From: Dama dama
Taxonomy: Eukaryota; Chordata; Mammalia; Artiodactyla; Cervidae
Reading direction: 5' to 3'
NCBI RefSeq assembly: GCF_033118175.1
Contig: NC_083704.1
Coordinates: forward strand, 49,316,501-49,380,500
DNA length: 64,000 nucleotides
Position numbers and translations under genes: made by a program. The notes beneath the pieces were generated by a model, which did no database searches, was not told where the DNA came from, and saw only the letters and a list, made by a program, of their open reading frames with translations. Of the stretch, positions 1 to 11,224 are shown one piece after another (the stretch's first letter is position 1; every line of letters begins with the position of its first letter).

Positions 1-1432
1 TGCTGGTTTAGGAGGCTTGCCTGAAATTCGGCCTTTTATTTGAGCCTTGCCTTTCAGCTGGCCTCAGCAGTTTCTTCACGGGCGTTGTAAACTTTAAAGG
101 CTATTTTTACCAGGTCTCGAATAGGGGTCTGAAGGCCATCCTTGGCCTTGGCCAGTTTTTTTCAGATGTCAGGTGCGGATTGGGAGATAAAACGATTGGC
201 CAAGGTAGCTGCCTCAATGGGGGACTCAGGGGACAGTCTGGTGTATTGAACAAGGGCCTCAGTCAGCCGATTAAGAAACATGGCTGGGTTTTCGTTGGGC
301 CCCTGAGTCACCTCATCTAGTTTGAGGAGGTTTACTACCTTGTGAGAGGACGTTTCCATTCCATCGAGGATACACTCTATCATATAGTGTACCCGCAGCT
401 GGCCGCCACCCCCTTCTTGGTAGTTCCAATCAGGGTTGGAGTCAGGAACTGCCTGAGCTCCCGGGGGGCGCTCGGGGGAGGGGTTGGCACTGTGCCGCTG
501 GTCGGCCTGAGCCTTGGCTGCCGTCCAAATGGCCTGCCTCTCTTAGGGGATGGTGGTAGACCCCAGGATGACATATATGTCCTGCCATGTTAGGGCGTAG
601 GCGCGGGTCAGACTCGTAAACTGTTTAATATATTGAGTGGGGTTGGAGGAAAAGGATCCCAGTTTGGCCTCAATCTGTGCTAGGTCTTGGAGAGAGAAGG
701 GGACGTGGACCTGGGCTAGACCCTCAGCTCCAGCTACTTGTCGCAGAGGGAGTAGCGGGGCTGGGGGATGGGGAGGGGAGGCACCTGGAGGGTTGCTGTG
801 GGAGCGAGTGTGGGAGCTAAGCGGAGAAGGGGAGGGAGTGATGGGGGGAAGGGGAGGATACAAGATAGGGTTAAGGGCCGGAGGATCTGGGGCCGGCTGT
901 GGAGTCTCGGGGGCAGTAGCAGGGGCGAAAGGGGCCGGAGTGGAAGGGGAGGGGGCAGGAGCCGGAGAGGAAGGGGTGGGGGCCGTGGGAGATGCATAGG
1001 GAGGGGGGGCCACCAGATTTTCCGGGGGAACAGAGAAAGCAGAGGACTCAGAGACGGGAGGAGTTGGCTTGGTCCGGGAGGGTGGAGTCGGGGCAGGGTG
1101 ATGGTGAGTAAGATTTGGCTGGGAGCGCACGTGGTGCACAGGGTGGGGCGAGAGCGCAACGCCCAAAAGGCCTGAACATAGGGGACCTCAGACCATTTTC
1201 CCGTTCTCCGGCAGTAATTATCTAAATCACGGAGGACGTCAAAGTCTAATGTCCCTGTGGCTGGCCATTGTGAGCCATTATCTAGGGAATACTGAGGCCA
1301 GGCCTGTGAACACAGAAAAGTGAGCTGCTTGGGGCGGATATATCCCTTTAGTCTTAGGGTCTGCAGGTTAGCCAGCAGGTACTCTAAGGGGGTGGAGTAT
1401 TGGGGATCGGGTTTGGAAGCTGTCGATCCCAT
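1..1432 (-). pseudogene. Endogenous retrovirus gag (gammaretrovirus-like), broken and cut by the window edge
   Basis: Read on the minus strand, this is a retroviral gag with matrix, a proline-rich middle region and the start of capsid. Seen: the first ATG (complement of 1430-1432) sits in a strong GCCATGG context and gives MGSTASKP, with Gly2 available for myristoylation. The proline-rich part holds a PPPY late-domain motif. The capsid part contains VTQGPNENPAMFL and FISQSAPDI, which resemble murine-leukaemia-type capsid (family knowledge). Breaks: the matrix frame and the proline-rich/capsid frame differ, so a frameshift lies near 1170-1100. A TAA stop falls at 543-545 and a TGA stop at 162-164, the latter probably from CpG decay. 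The gene cannot make full Gag. Pol and env, if present, lie left of the window. The plus-strand open frames over this GC-rich stretch are shadows. Confidence 0.88.
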
Positions 1433-1879
1433 GGCGACCACGGGGCGTGGAGGCAACCCCCGCTGCCCGAACGTCTTCGGAAGTGTCAAGGGGAGCCGGA
1501 GGTCCGTGCAGCCGTTTGGAACGTCTTCCTCACGAGCTGGGGACCGGGAAAGGCCAAAGCCGGAGGTCTGCTCAGCCGCTTGGGACGTCTCCCTCACGAG
1601 CTGGTGACCAGAAAAGGGCGAAGCCAGAGGCCGAAGCCGGAGGTCTACTCAGCCGCTGGGGACGTCTCCCCACCAGCTGGTGACCGGGAGGGCCCAGTAA
1701 GTACGCACCCGTTACTGGGCCCTAGGAGGTGGTCGCCAGGGAGGGCAGGCCTCAAAGCTGAAGGGACTTACCCTGTATCCTGCCGTCCGGGGGGTTGGTC
1801 AGCCGCCTGGGTCCGGGGCTATCGCGGCGGTGGAGCTCGAGGGGGCCTCAACGGCGAGTGCCGGGGGCCCTCACCTCGA
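1433..1879 (-). other. ERV untranslated leader between primer-binding site and gag
   Basis: About 450 bp separate the primer-binding site from the gag ATG on the minus strand. In retroviruses this stretch holds the splice donor and packaging signal (family knowledge); I could not pick out either with certainty. It is GC- and CpG-rich, unlike the AT-rich intron around it, and contains a family of imperfect direct repeats described separately. No credible coding frame runs through it. Confidence 0.75.
1469..1700. repeat. Imperfect tandem repeats in ERV leader, unit about 50-77 bp
   Basis: Copies begin near 1469, 1518, 1583 and 1660. Each starts with a version of GGACGTCTCCCTCACGAGCT and runs into GCCGGAGGTCTGCTCAGCCG. 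The spacings of about 49, 65 and 77 bp show internal indels. The last copy is partial. Confidence 0.8.
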
Positions 1880-1897
1880 GCCCCACGCTGGGCGCCA
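1880..1897 (-). other. Retroviral primer-binding site, tRNA-Lys(1,2)-like
   Basis: The minus-strand sequence TGGCGCCCAGCGTGGGGC lies two bases after the LTR's terminal CA. From memory of tRNA 3' ends it matches the tRNA-Lys(1,2) class at 17 of 18 positions, with AA changed to AG. The likeness appears to continue into the following CTCGA, which corresponds to the T-loop. It fixes the LTR boundary and the minus-strand orientation. Confidence 0.82.
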
Positions 1898-1899
1898 GA

Positions 1900-2301
1900 T
1901 GTTAGAAAAACGCCGCGGGAAGAAAGGGCCACCTCTAAGGACCGTTGATGAAGGCCTTTTTTGGGCGGTAGCTCTCGGGCAGAACTCCCGGGGGCGGGTG
2001 AGCGAGGAGACAAAGGGAGTCTGTGAGGTATGAGGGGTGGGGAGAGGTTTTATAGCCAGGGCCGGCGTCCAAGGCAGGTCTTCGCATATAAGGAAGAAAG
2101 CGCGGGCTACAGCGGCGGTTGGTGTCCAAGGGCTCCGTGTCAGCACCTGATTGGACCGGGCTGCAGGGGGTCGGCCCCCGGAAGTTTAGCCAGCCTCCGG
2201 AACTCGTCTGCGGCACTTTTTCTGGGGCATGCCTCAACATGCCCGATCTTTCATTCCCCACCTCTTTTTGGAAGTAAATGTGAGATGAGGTAGTCTCAAC
2301 A
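1900..2301 (-). mobile_element. 5' LTR of the minus-strand ERV (about 402 bp)
   Basis: On the minus strand this starts TGTTGAGACTACC and ends TTTTTCTAACA, so it has the TGTT...AACA short inverted termini of an LTR. The primer-binding site follows after TC. A TATA motif lies inside at 2048-2054. The 4 bp outside the LTR at 2302-2305 (ATCC) would be one half of a target-site duplication; the other half lies beyond the window. The only full boundary evidence is the TG/CA ends plus the primer-binding site, because the second LTR is not visible. Confidence 0.8.
2048..2054 (-). promoter_or_regulatory. TATA box of the ERV LTR
   Basis: TATAAAA on the minus strand lies about 150 bp before the LTR's 3' end, where the U3/R boundary is expected. 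No clear AATAAA was seen between it and the primer-binding site. Confidence 0.6.
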
Positions 2302-2544
2302 ATCCACCAGTCAACTTCTCCCTTAGTCCTCTGCAGATCCTACACACTGGGTTGTTTTAGACTGAGGAAACAGCTCCTGGACGCCATGCGCTCTCCCTCT
2401 TCCTTTCCCTTGGGTTTCAGTGGTACAACCTTTAGGCCTATAAGCACTTTTTAGGGTTCTATTGACTTAAAAAATATAGTATATGATTTTAGCAAATATA
2501 CCTTCTTTGGTGTATAACTATGCATTTTGAAAAATGCACACAGC

Positions 2545-2875
2545 AAAACTTCAGAGAGTAAAAAGACAGTGGTTGTCAAGGATTGGAGGTGGGGAGATGG
2601 ATGAATATGTGGACCACAGAGAATTTTTAGGACAGTGAGGATATTTTATATAATACTGTAATGGTAAATACTTGTCATTTGTCCAAACCTGTAGAATATG
2701 TAACACCAAGACTTTGCCATAATATAAAGTATGGACTTGAGGTTATTATGATATATCATAATGCCTTTGAGGTTCATCCATGCTTTGGTGGGTATTAGTG
2801 TGTTGAAAATCAGTAGTGTTCCATTGCATGAATAAACTGCGGTCATTTGCCCATTCTTCACCTGTTGAAGTTGTC
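2545..2875. mobile_element. Fold-back relic of an old L1 3' UTR
   Basis: Bases 2545-2755 read in sense orientation like old mammalian L1 3'-UTR text (TGGTTGTCAAGG, then ATGGACTTGAGGTTATTATG). From about 2760 to 2875 the sequence reads as L1 3' UTR in antisense (GGTTCATCCATG, then GTTCCATTGCATG). The two halves meet at an 18-bp palindrome. The exact subfamily is unknown. Confidence 0.5.
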
Positions 2876-3129
2876 CAGTCACTATCACAGTGGATACCCC
2901 TTCACAGGGATCTTGCCTGAATGACTGTGGGGGCTACTTGACCCTCCTGCTTGCATTTACAGCAGTTAGCTGTGATACACATTGATCCACAGCAGCCAGC
3001 ATTAACTTCATCAAACACAAGTCGAGTCTTGCCATCCCATGCTCCAAACTTTAAATATGCTACTGCCCTTGGGTTAGAGGTCCTTAAAATTCTCACAACA
3101 GCCTTTAAAATTTGGGCCTCATCTCTCCC

Positions 3130-3317
3130 ACCACTCTTTCTTTCACTTTTCTTTAGCCATTTGGAACTAGTTCCAGGTCCCAGAACAGACCATTGCTCTC
3201 TCTTGCCTCTGCTCCTTGCAAGCTTTCCTCCCTTAGACTGGAACATTCTCCTTTCATATCACCTCATTTCCCTGCTTGCTAATTTTTACTTGTCCCTTGA
3301 GTATCTGCTTAATTGTC
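3130..3317 (-). repeat. Probable L2-type LINE relic
   Basis: Text such as TGCCTCTGCTCCTTGCAAGC followed by ACTGGAACATTC resembles the antisense 3' end of L2. It is degraded, and the call is from pattern memory only. Confidence 0.4.
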
Positions 3318-3594
3318 ACATGGGGGCTCAGTGGTAAAGAATCTGCCTGCCAATGCAAGAGACATGAGTTTGATCTTCAGGTCTGGAAGCTCCCCTGAAG
3401 AAGGAAGAGGCCAGGAGTTAGGCAGGGCCAGTTTGAGAGTGTGTGTGGTGGTGGTGGGGTGTCCTAGGCATGAATGCATTTCACTCTCCTCCTTGCCTGG
3501 AGAATCCCATGGACAGAGGATCCTGGTGGGCTACAGTCCACGGAGTCACAAAAGAGTCAGACACAGCTTAGCGACTAAACGACAACAACAACAA
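3318..3594 (+). mobile_element. Bov-tA SINE
   Basis: A sense-strand tRNA-derived head (GGGGCTCAGTGGTAAAGAAT) is followed by the BovA body (CTTGCCTGGAGAATCCCATG, GGTGGGCTACAGTCCACGG) and an AACAACAACAAC tail. This family is specific to ruminants. The middle carries a GTGTGTGTGGTGGTGGTG stretch not typical of the body. No clean target duplication was seen. Confidence 0.85.
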
Positions 3595-4833
3595 GGTATC
3601 TTCGTTGACCCTACAGAATGAAGCAGGTACTCTTTGCTAGGTGCCACAGTAACTCTATACTTAGTCACCACATCACAGTGTCTGGTAATTCCCTGTTTAT
3701 TTCTGAATCTCCTCACCATAGTCATGAAGTTCTTTGAAGATAGCTGTTTGTTCACTGCTATGTCCCAATGCCTCAATGGGTGTCCAGTGCTCGGGAAAAC
3801 ATTATCATTCCAGTTTGGGAAGTCAGAACCCTGAAGCTTAGAATGTCCAAATAAATTGCTTTATGTTGCTCAATGAATTGGGGGAATTCCAGCTTCTCAC
3901 AGGCCTGCATATGATGTCATGTGTGATACAACTCCTGCATGTAGGAAGCCTTTCCAGTTTTCTGTATCACAGAATGTCTTACTGCTGGAAGTTCTTTTTT
4001 CCCCTTTCAACCTTAATTGAAACCTTGTAATGCCCTTAGAAATAGAATCCCAGTTTCTCTCACGAACATGTTCCTGCATCTCACCCAGAGTGTTGGAGAC
4101 TGAACTCGGCCTAACCAGCTTGACGTCAGAAGGGTGTTCCGTCTCATACTGAGTCCACGTTGGCATTGTACTTATCACTGTCTCAAGTTACTGGGCTTTA
4201 GGAGTGTTTGTTGATTTATTTATTAATTTTGTCCCCTAAGATGCATAAGCTCTTTGGGGGCAGGAAGCTTGTATGGCTTCTTTACCAGGTCTGTGGAGGT
4301 ACCTGGCAAACAAATATTAGCTCAATACAGAATAAATTAAATATATAGATACAAGTATATATGTATATATATAAACTCAGACATATAAGTAATAAGATAC
4401 TGTGCATTATCTTATGACTGGCTGATCTTTACTGAGACTTTATCGGTGGGAGCTTGTGCATTGAAGAGTGTAAATAGTGTGTAGTCAGACCAGTGTGCAG
4501 TAAATGCTTACTGAAGAATTGTTCTTGAACATGCTGTGTCACTATATATTAAAAATTAAAATGGTGGCTAGGTGATTATGGTTAAAAAAAACCCACAATA
4601 CAGTGTTTAGAATCTGAAAAACTTGAGTTCAGGTATTTCTTTTCCATCTGGTAGATATATAATGGTTTCCTCATCTGTAAAATAGGGATTATTGTCACCA
4701 AACCATTGGGTCATCATGAGGATTCAGTTGACAAGCATAGCGCCTGGCATGGAGACCTCCCTGTGGCCATGTGGCTTCCTTCTTGCTCCCTTCCTTCTTA
4801 AATTAAAAACAAAAAACTGAGGCAGAGTTAGGC
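3595..4833. other. Intronic sequence with L2- and MIR-like relics
   Basis: No coding exon was seen. Around 3630-3790 and 4220-4330 there is L2-like text (CTCTTTGGGGGCAGGAAGC). Around 4615-4760 there is MIR-like text (TTTCCTCATCTGTAAAATAG). An AT-rich patch with TATATATGTATATATATA lies at 4340-4375. Confidence 0.5.
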
Positions 4834-5054
4834 AAGGGCTTCCCTGGTGGCTCACAGGGAGAAGAATCTTCCTGCTAATGAAGAGGACACGGTTTCAATC
4901 CCTGGATTGGAGAGATCTCCTGGAGAAGGAAAAGACAACCGATTTGAGTATTCTTGCCTGCAGAATCCTATGGACAGAGGAGCCTGGTGGGCCACAGTCC
5001 ATGGGGTTGCAGAAGGTTGGACAGGACTGACTAACTAACATTTTCGCTTTTTCG
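4834..5054 (+). mobile_element. Bov-tA SINE with 9-bp target duplication
   Basis: GGGCTTCCCTGGTGGCTCA begins the tRNA-like head, and GGAGCCTGGTGGGCCACAGT and TTGCAGAAGG belong to the BovA body. The direct repeat GAGTTAGGC flanks it at 4825-4833 and 5055-5063. Confidence 0.9.
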
Positions 5055-8000
5055 GAGTTAGGCCAAACACTGAAGGAACTTGAGGCTTAATATTTAGACC
5101 AAGATAAGCAGATCATGAGCAGATTTGATTTGCTTATTTGAATATAGTTCTGTTGTTTTGGTGGTTCTTATTTGTTTTAAAGAAAACCACCAGGGTGGCA
5201 CATCTCGGGGGCTAAATAGAGATATACCCCATTTCTACTCCTGGGCTATTGCATTGCTTCTCAACTGCATCTAGCCCTCTGCAGTGTAGAAGCTGCTGCT
5301 TTTTTGTGGGCACAATTCTACATCTGCAACTGATTGAGTTTGCAGATGGGCCTGTACAGAAATAATTAGCCACTTGCCCCTTATTTTGAGGTGCAAGTGG
5401 CTCCTCTTGCCAGCAATTACTGAGTCACGGAAAAGAGGAAGCTTTAGGGGAGAGAGCCTGTGGAAATTTATGTATGAGGGCAAATTTATTTTTTATTTTT
5501 TGAAGTTGTAGCTATCTTTTTCTTTTAAAAAAAGCACTTGTAAGTATGTAAAAGTCACCTTAGAACAGACCTACCCTTAACTCTATGTACATATCCCAGA
5601 GTAGAATGCTTCAAATATTTCCCATTTCCCTTCTCCTTAATTTTATTCTAAAGATTTATTTGAATGTGCCATGTGCTTTAATTGCTATATTTGGTTTCAC
5701 AGTTGGTTCACACTACACATTAGCTAATTATTGGTAAACTATCTGGCTTATAAGCTCTGATCCATTTTCCTTTGGAAACTTGCAGCAGCCCCATGCATTT
5801 TACTATACTTTTGTGGAGAATTTTGCAGTAATCTGTAGTGTTGCACCTTTGAATAAATCTAGATTTGAATCACTAAACCCTATTGTTTCCTCTGGTTAAG
5901 GACCAGTGGTATTAGGGGACCAGAGGAGTATGTTAATAAAGGATAGCAGTTGTTGATGGCCATCTAAAAACATCAGTCCATGAGATTCAGAAATTATGTG
6001 GGGAAGCTGCCTTGGACAATAAAAGAACAAAACACATTCTAGATCTTAATAGAAAACAAAAGTGTATAAACAAAAGCAGACTGCTTCTTTAAATATCCAA
6101 TTTCAGAACAAGACTAGCCTCCTAGGCAAGTTTAAGGAACTCTGAATCTAATTGGGAAAAGAAGTGGTTGACATTTTCTTTAGTGTCAGACTAGCAGATG
6201 AGATTGAATTTTTGACACTTTGCAGAAGACAGACCCCTTTTCATTAGCCAGATAAATCTGGGTCCTGAGTCATTATTTTATTTTGTTAATTCTACATGTG
6301 CTATAATCAGACCTCTCCCATGCAGATGGTTACTGCTGAAAAAGATGATGTTAAACTTTGAAGGGAAGAAAATGAATGGTCTGCTTAACCATTTCAGCTC
6401 ATGTACCCAACCCCAGGACTTAACTCACAAGTTTTAACTCACAGGCCTGCAAGTTTGCTATTCATATCTTTTGGTGTTTCTTTTCTCCAAATACATTTAA
6501 GAGCATCCCATGTTCTTTTACCAGGAACTGGAGGGGCCAAGAATATACAGAATCTATTTCTTTCTGCCAGAGTTTATCAGGTCCCGTTGGTTTTGTGGGT
6601 GCTTGTTATATCTTCATCTTCTTAGTTATATCTTCACCCTCTGATGGGTACTAAGTAAAGACAGATTGTGGGTAAGGTTTGGTGACTTCACATGTACAGA
6701 GTCTTTCAGGGAGGTTGGATCATCACAGGACCTTGCTGTCTTATAGAAGATGCTCCTATCAAGTACAGAAACCACTGATGTATATTCTGTTCATGAGAAG
6801 GAAGGTGCAAGGGAAAAAGGAACCCTCTCCCCCAGTCTCTGCCTGGATACATATTTTGGAGATGCTTTTTGAATTCTCAGACCTCTGAAAAATAATGGCT
6901 ATTATGAGAGACAAGAGGGAACAATGTCCATTTTTCTTGAAGATGATGATGATTGAGGGAGAAATGGGTAGTCATTATTCTTTCTGGATTCACTTTGATA
7001 AAAAAAGGTTTCCTGTGGTTCTGAAACTTTGGTCCATGAACTGTTAGATCAAACACACCTGTAGCACTTGTTAAATGTACAAATGATCAAACCTCTCCCT
7101 GAACCCGGTCAGTCTGCACCTCTTGTCCTTGGACCCCAGAATCTGCTTTATCAGGTACCTAGATGATTGTTGTATGTGGTCAAGCTGGAAGTCACACTTG
7201 TTTTGGATAGTTTTTGTATTTTAATATTTGATTATACTTTTTTTGCAGATGTGTGATTCGTCACATCACAGTGAGTGATAGGAATAGATTATCCCTTTGG
7301 GACCCCTGACAGTGTTTAGTTGTTGAAATCATTTGGATGCTAGTGTCTCAGGGGTTGCTGAATTACATTCTTGTGGGCCCACCCACTCCTTTGTTCAAAT
7401 GAAGAGCATAACTCATTGTGTCACAAAAAATTCCTGAGGACGGATTTGGCTTTAGCGTCATGAAAACTCTTCATTTCCAGAGATTCTTTCATGCTTACTT
7501 TCCAAAATATTTGAGATAAATTTCAAAAATGCTCAGAATTACTATATAACATTTGTGAAGCTCAGACACAGCACTGTGACTTTAGTCGGAATGACGTGCA
7601 AGCTTATGTGTCCCTAAAGAAATCCATCTGAAGTGAAGGGAAGCTGGGACACAGGTAGGTTCTATCTTTGAGGTCCTGCCAGAGTCACTTAGGACTGGGC
7701 TCTGGAAGGTTTAGGCTGGGGCAAGTCCTGCCAAGAATAGATAAAGTACATTGTTTCAAGAGTCAAATGTAAAAATTAATGGGAAAAAAAGTCCACTAAT
7801 TTGCAGAATGATCTTTTAATAGGTCATTCTGCTCATGTATTTATTTGATGAACTGTTACTTTTTATACTTACTGTTTCTAAGATGAAAATAAAAAGTAAT
7901 TCTGCAAATCTTGCCTTTAATACTTGTATATAATGGTACTTTTTATTTTTTTAAAGATAACCTAATGATGGAGAAATATACTTTAATCTCTATTTCACAA

Positions 8001-11000
8001 AGTTTTTATCCTAACTGACAAAGAATTTTTATATACTGTTGGGTTATTTTGCAAATTATATTGATAGTGAAATTCATACGTACTGAACTTCAGTAATGTG
8101 AATTTTTCTAATCTAGCACACATACATTCTATAGCCACAAGAGGTATTCCTCTGGTGGTTTCTATTTCCAGCACATGTTACTGTGTTTTTGAAATGGAAC
8201 ATTTGCTGTAGGGGACAGAACATTTAGCATGAAGGATACTAACCAATAACAAAATAAATTGTCTGCAAATAATGATGTAGGGTGCTTTGACATAATGTTT
8301 CTATTTTTCAGTCTAGAAGTTCATCTTCCTGTCCTTCTTTTGGGTTTGTATTTGTTTCGGAGAAAAAGAATTTGTTTATTTAGGAAGTAGATGGGAAAGT
8401 CCCAAAATGAGCCATGTCCTAATCCCTCTTCCCTCCCTGCCCACCCTCCCCCAGTGGCTCTTACAACAACAAGGTGGGGGAACTTTTTGAAATGCTATCT
8501 CTTCATAGAAGGAAATTTTCTGCAATGTGAGTATTTTATCCTATTAAGTCCTTCTTAAATTAAAGAGCATAGATAGAATACTTTAAGTGGGAAAATAATT
8601 TCTTGAGTACTAGCGTATTGTCGTTTCCCTCCTAAATGCATACATGTTTTAATCTCAAATTCAGTTTCTTTTATTACTTCATTTTTTAACTCAAAAGAAA
8701 TAAATTTTACTTTTATTTCCTCCATGGGTTTCAAATGTTTAGCTCATAAAATTAAATAATCTCTTAAAAAAGCAAAAGACCCTAAGCCAAATTTAGAGTT
8801 CAAAACAAGCACTATAAATAAAATAATTTTTTAAAAATAAAAAGCCTCTTAAACTCCCAGGAAGACAGTTAAAATTGTAAAAAAAAAAAAAAAAAAGACA
8901 TCAACTTGAAGTAATTTAAATGACACAGTTTTATGGCTGTCTTAGAATGACCTTGAGAAAATATTTCCCCCAATGAATTCTCTCTTAAATAATTCTTTCA
9001 GACAGTGTCTTGAAGAACAAACTCTCTTGAAGCGAATTGTTTTCTTTGATGCTGCTATTTTCCTGCAAATTCCAGAGGACAGAATCTTTGGTTTTAACTT
9101 AAGATAATGAAAGTAATTTTCCTTTGAGAACCAGGTTTTAGGCGGAATTGTAAAGCCTGTCTGCAGGTGAGATTTAATTTAATCCTTTGAGTACTTAAGA
9201 AGCATTCCTGAGACAGTGGCCAAAAAAGTGACAAGATTAGCACTTTGTTTATTGACAGTGTGTAGACAAGAAAAGACTTTTATCCTAAAGAGTTTAATGA
9301 TTTTTTCAGTGAACTTAATGGCAATTTTCAATTACTCAAGTATACATTATTCATATCATCAAAGATTAGATGATACACTTAAAATTTAAAGTTAGTTGCA
9401 GTTGAATTGCAGCCTGGAATTAAGTAGCAACAAAGTAGGCATAAAAGGCAGGTAGTATCTTGCTAACTAAATTTCAAGTTTAGAATAGAGTGAAAAATGA
9501 ATGTGCCAATATTAAAAGAAAATACATAAATAAAAATCTGCAGGTCAGTTGTGTCTTTCTCAGAATCAGAATCATCTATATGATTCTGAGATTTTAAAGA
9601 CTTTACAAGTTGTTTTTTTCTGTTTGCTCATTATTTCATTTTTAATTTCTCTTTTCCTTGTGTGTTTTTTGTGTTCCAATTAGCAAATTATTTTTTTCTG
9701 ATATCTGATACTATTAGGAAAATAAAAAATTCCATGAAAATTAAAGGTATATGCATTACTGGAACTTGATACAAAATTTATATAAAGTGTTTAGCTATGA
9801 CTTACAGATAAAAACAGTGTCATATAAATTTTAAAATTATTTCCTGTTCATTGTGTGTGCAAATGTACTTTTATGGCACATATTGATCCCTTTATATATC
9901 TTTTTCTTTTGGGAAGTATCAAATACAAAAAAAAAAATGCATTATTTTACATTCTAAATTAGATGGATTTTCAGTCTTTTATATGGAAAACAAAAGTAAA
10001 ATCTTCCATTATGACATTCAGCAGAAATGAATTTGCATGATATTAGGAAACTTTCCTATTTAGGAGGCTCCAGACCACTTAATGACCCTTCCATCCTCTC
10101 AAATAAGTTTAGCCGTGATTAGTGAACCATGAAGATGTAGCTTACAACAATCATTTATTAATATTTTTGCATCATGAGTATTTCTAGGAGCTCTTTTAGA
10201 TCTTGCCTGTCATTTTCGCAATGGACATTTTCAGGATGCTTCATCTTAGAACAATTTGGGGATGTTTTAAATTTGCTGCCTATTTATTTTATGTCTAAAG
10301 GAAAATTGTACAAAATTCCATATGATTTGGGAACATGCTGTCTTGGTTAGTTTGGGTCATATTTTAAAATTAGTTTTAAGAGAAAGGAAATCATATAAAT
10401 GCTCTGGAATTCAGATAAGCACCAAGCATGGGAAGCAGACACTTGTATTTTAGAGAGCTTATCCATTGGGTCAGACTGCTGATGATAAAAGAACATTCTA
10501 GACTTTTCAATTCTGATTATGTGCTTTGCAGAAGTATTTTCTCTTCTGCTTTTCCCCTGTCCATTTGAATTTCGATTCTGGTAGAACTTGCTGAGTGCAG
10601 TGTCTCAGATATTCCACAGGGTGTCATGATGTGGTTATTTGTTCTCAGAAACACTGATGTGGGAGGTAATTTGAGCCAAGGCTTATCTTGTATTTAAAAG
10701 GACTGGTTCATTTTGATTATAGTCAGGGAATATTTACTGAATACATACTGTGTACCAGACCCATCATAGGAAACGTAGGCATTAGAGGTATCATACTGGT
10801 CCTTTTTTTCACTTTGTGTTAGGCATTTTGCTGAGGCAATATTTGCCAACACAGGGAGTTTCTTTGACCTTACTTGCCATGTAACTCCATGCCACTTGGG
10901 AGTAAATCTTAAATGGAGTCAGATTTGGAAACTACTCAACTCTCCAGTTAGACTCTGGTTCCTTCCCCTCTGCCATCTGGTGGGAATAGGTCTCTAGGTG

Positions 11001-11224
11001 TGCTGGTATAGAAAGGGGGCTGAGAGTTCCTGTTCTAAAATGCTGTTGCATAGTTCTGGGGAATCTGAAGCAGGCAGGGGCCTCTGTAGTCAGAAAATCT
11101 GAGTGTGAATCACCCTTTCACCACTAACTGTTTGGATCACCTTAAACAAGTAACTTTGATTCTTTTTGTTTTAAGTCAGTGATGGGACTTTGAAAAGCAA
11201 GTGAAACAATCCATTTCTAAAAAA
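5055..11224. other. Long AT-rich intronic stretch, no gene seen
   Basis: I found no exon with flanking splice sites and no open frame with coding character. Recognised pieces are a MER5A relic (7015-7197, listed separately), a MIR/L2-like line at 10720-10790 (GGGAATATTTACTGAATACA), and a MIR-like core near 11085-11170. There is an A-run at 8879-8896. The rest looks like unique intron, presumably ERC2. Confidence 0.55.
7015..7197. mobile_element. MER5A-type hAT DNA-transposon relic
   Basis: Text such as GGTTCTGAAACTTTGGTCCA, then CCCAGAATCTGCTTTATCAG, matches the layout of MER5A, a non-autonomous hAT element. It is diverged, and the call is from pattern memory. Confidence 0.55.

Noticed and set aside
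768..1175. Gly/Arg-rich plus-strand frame
   Set aside because: It is the complement of the proline-rich gag region; composition alone keeps it open.
734..1597. 287-codon minus open frame as one intact protein
   Set aside because: Only the part from 1432 to about 1170 is matrix; the rest is out of frame with the proline-rich region after a frameshift, and upstream codons are leader.
2951..3337. 128-codon plus-strand frame near a SINE
   Set aside because: It runs through L2-like sequence with no splice context or recognisable domain.
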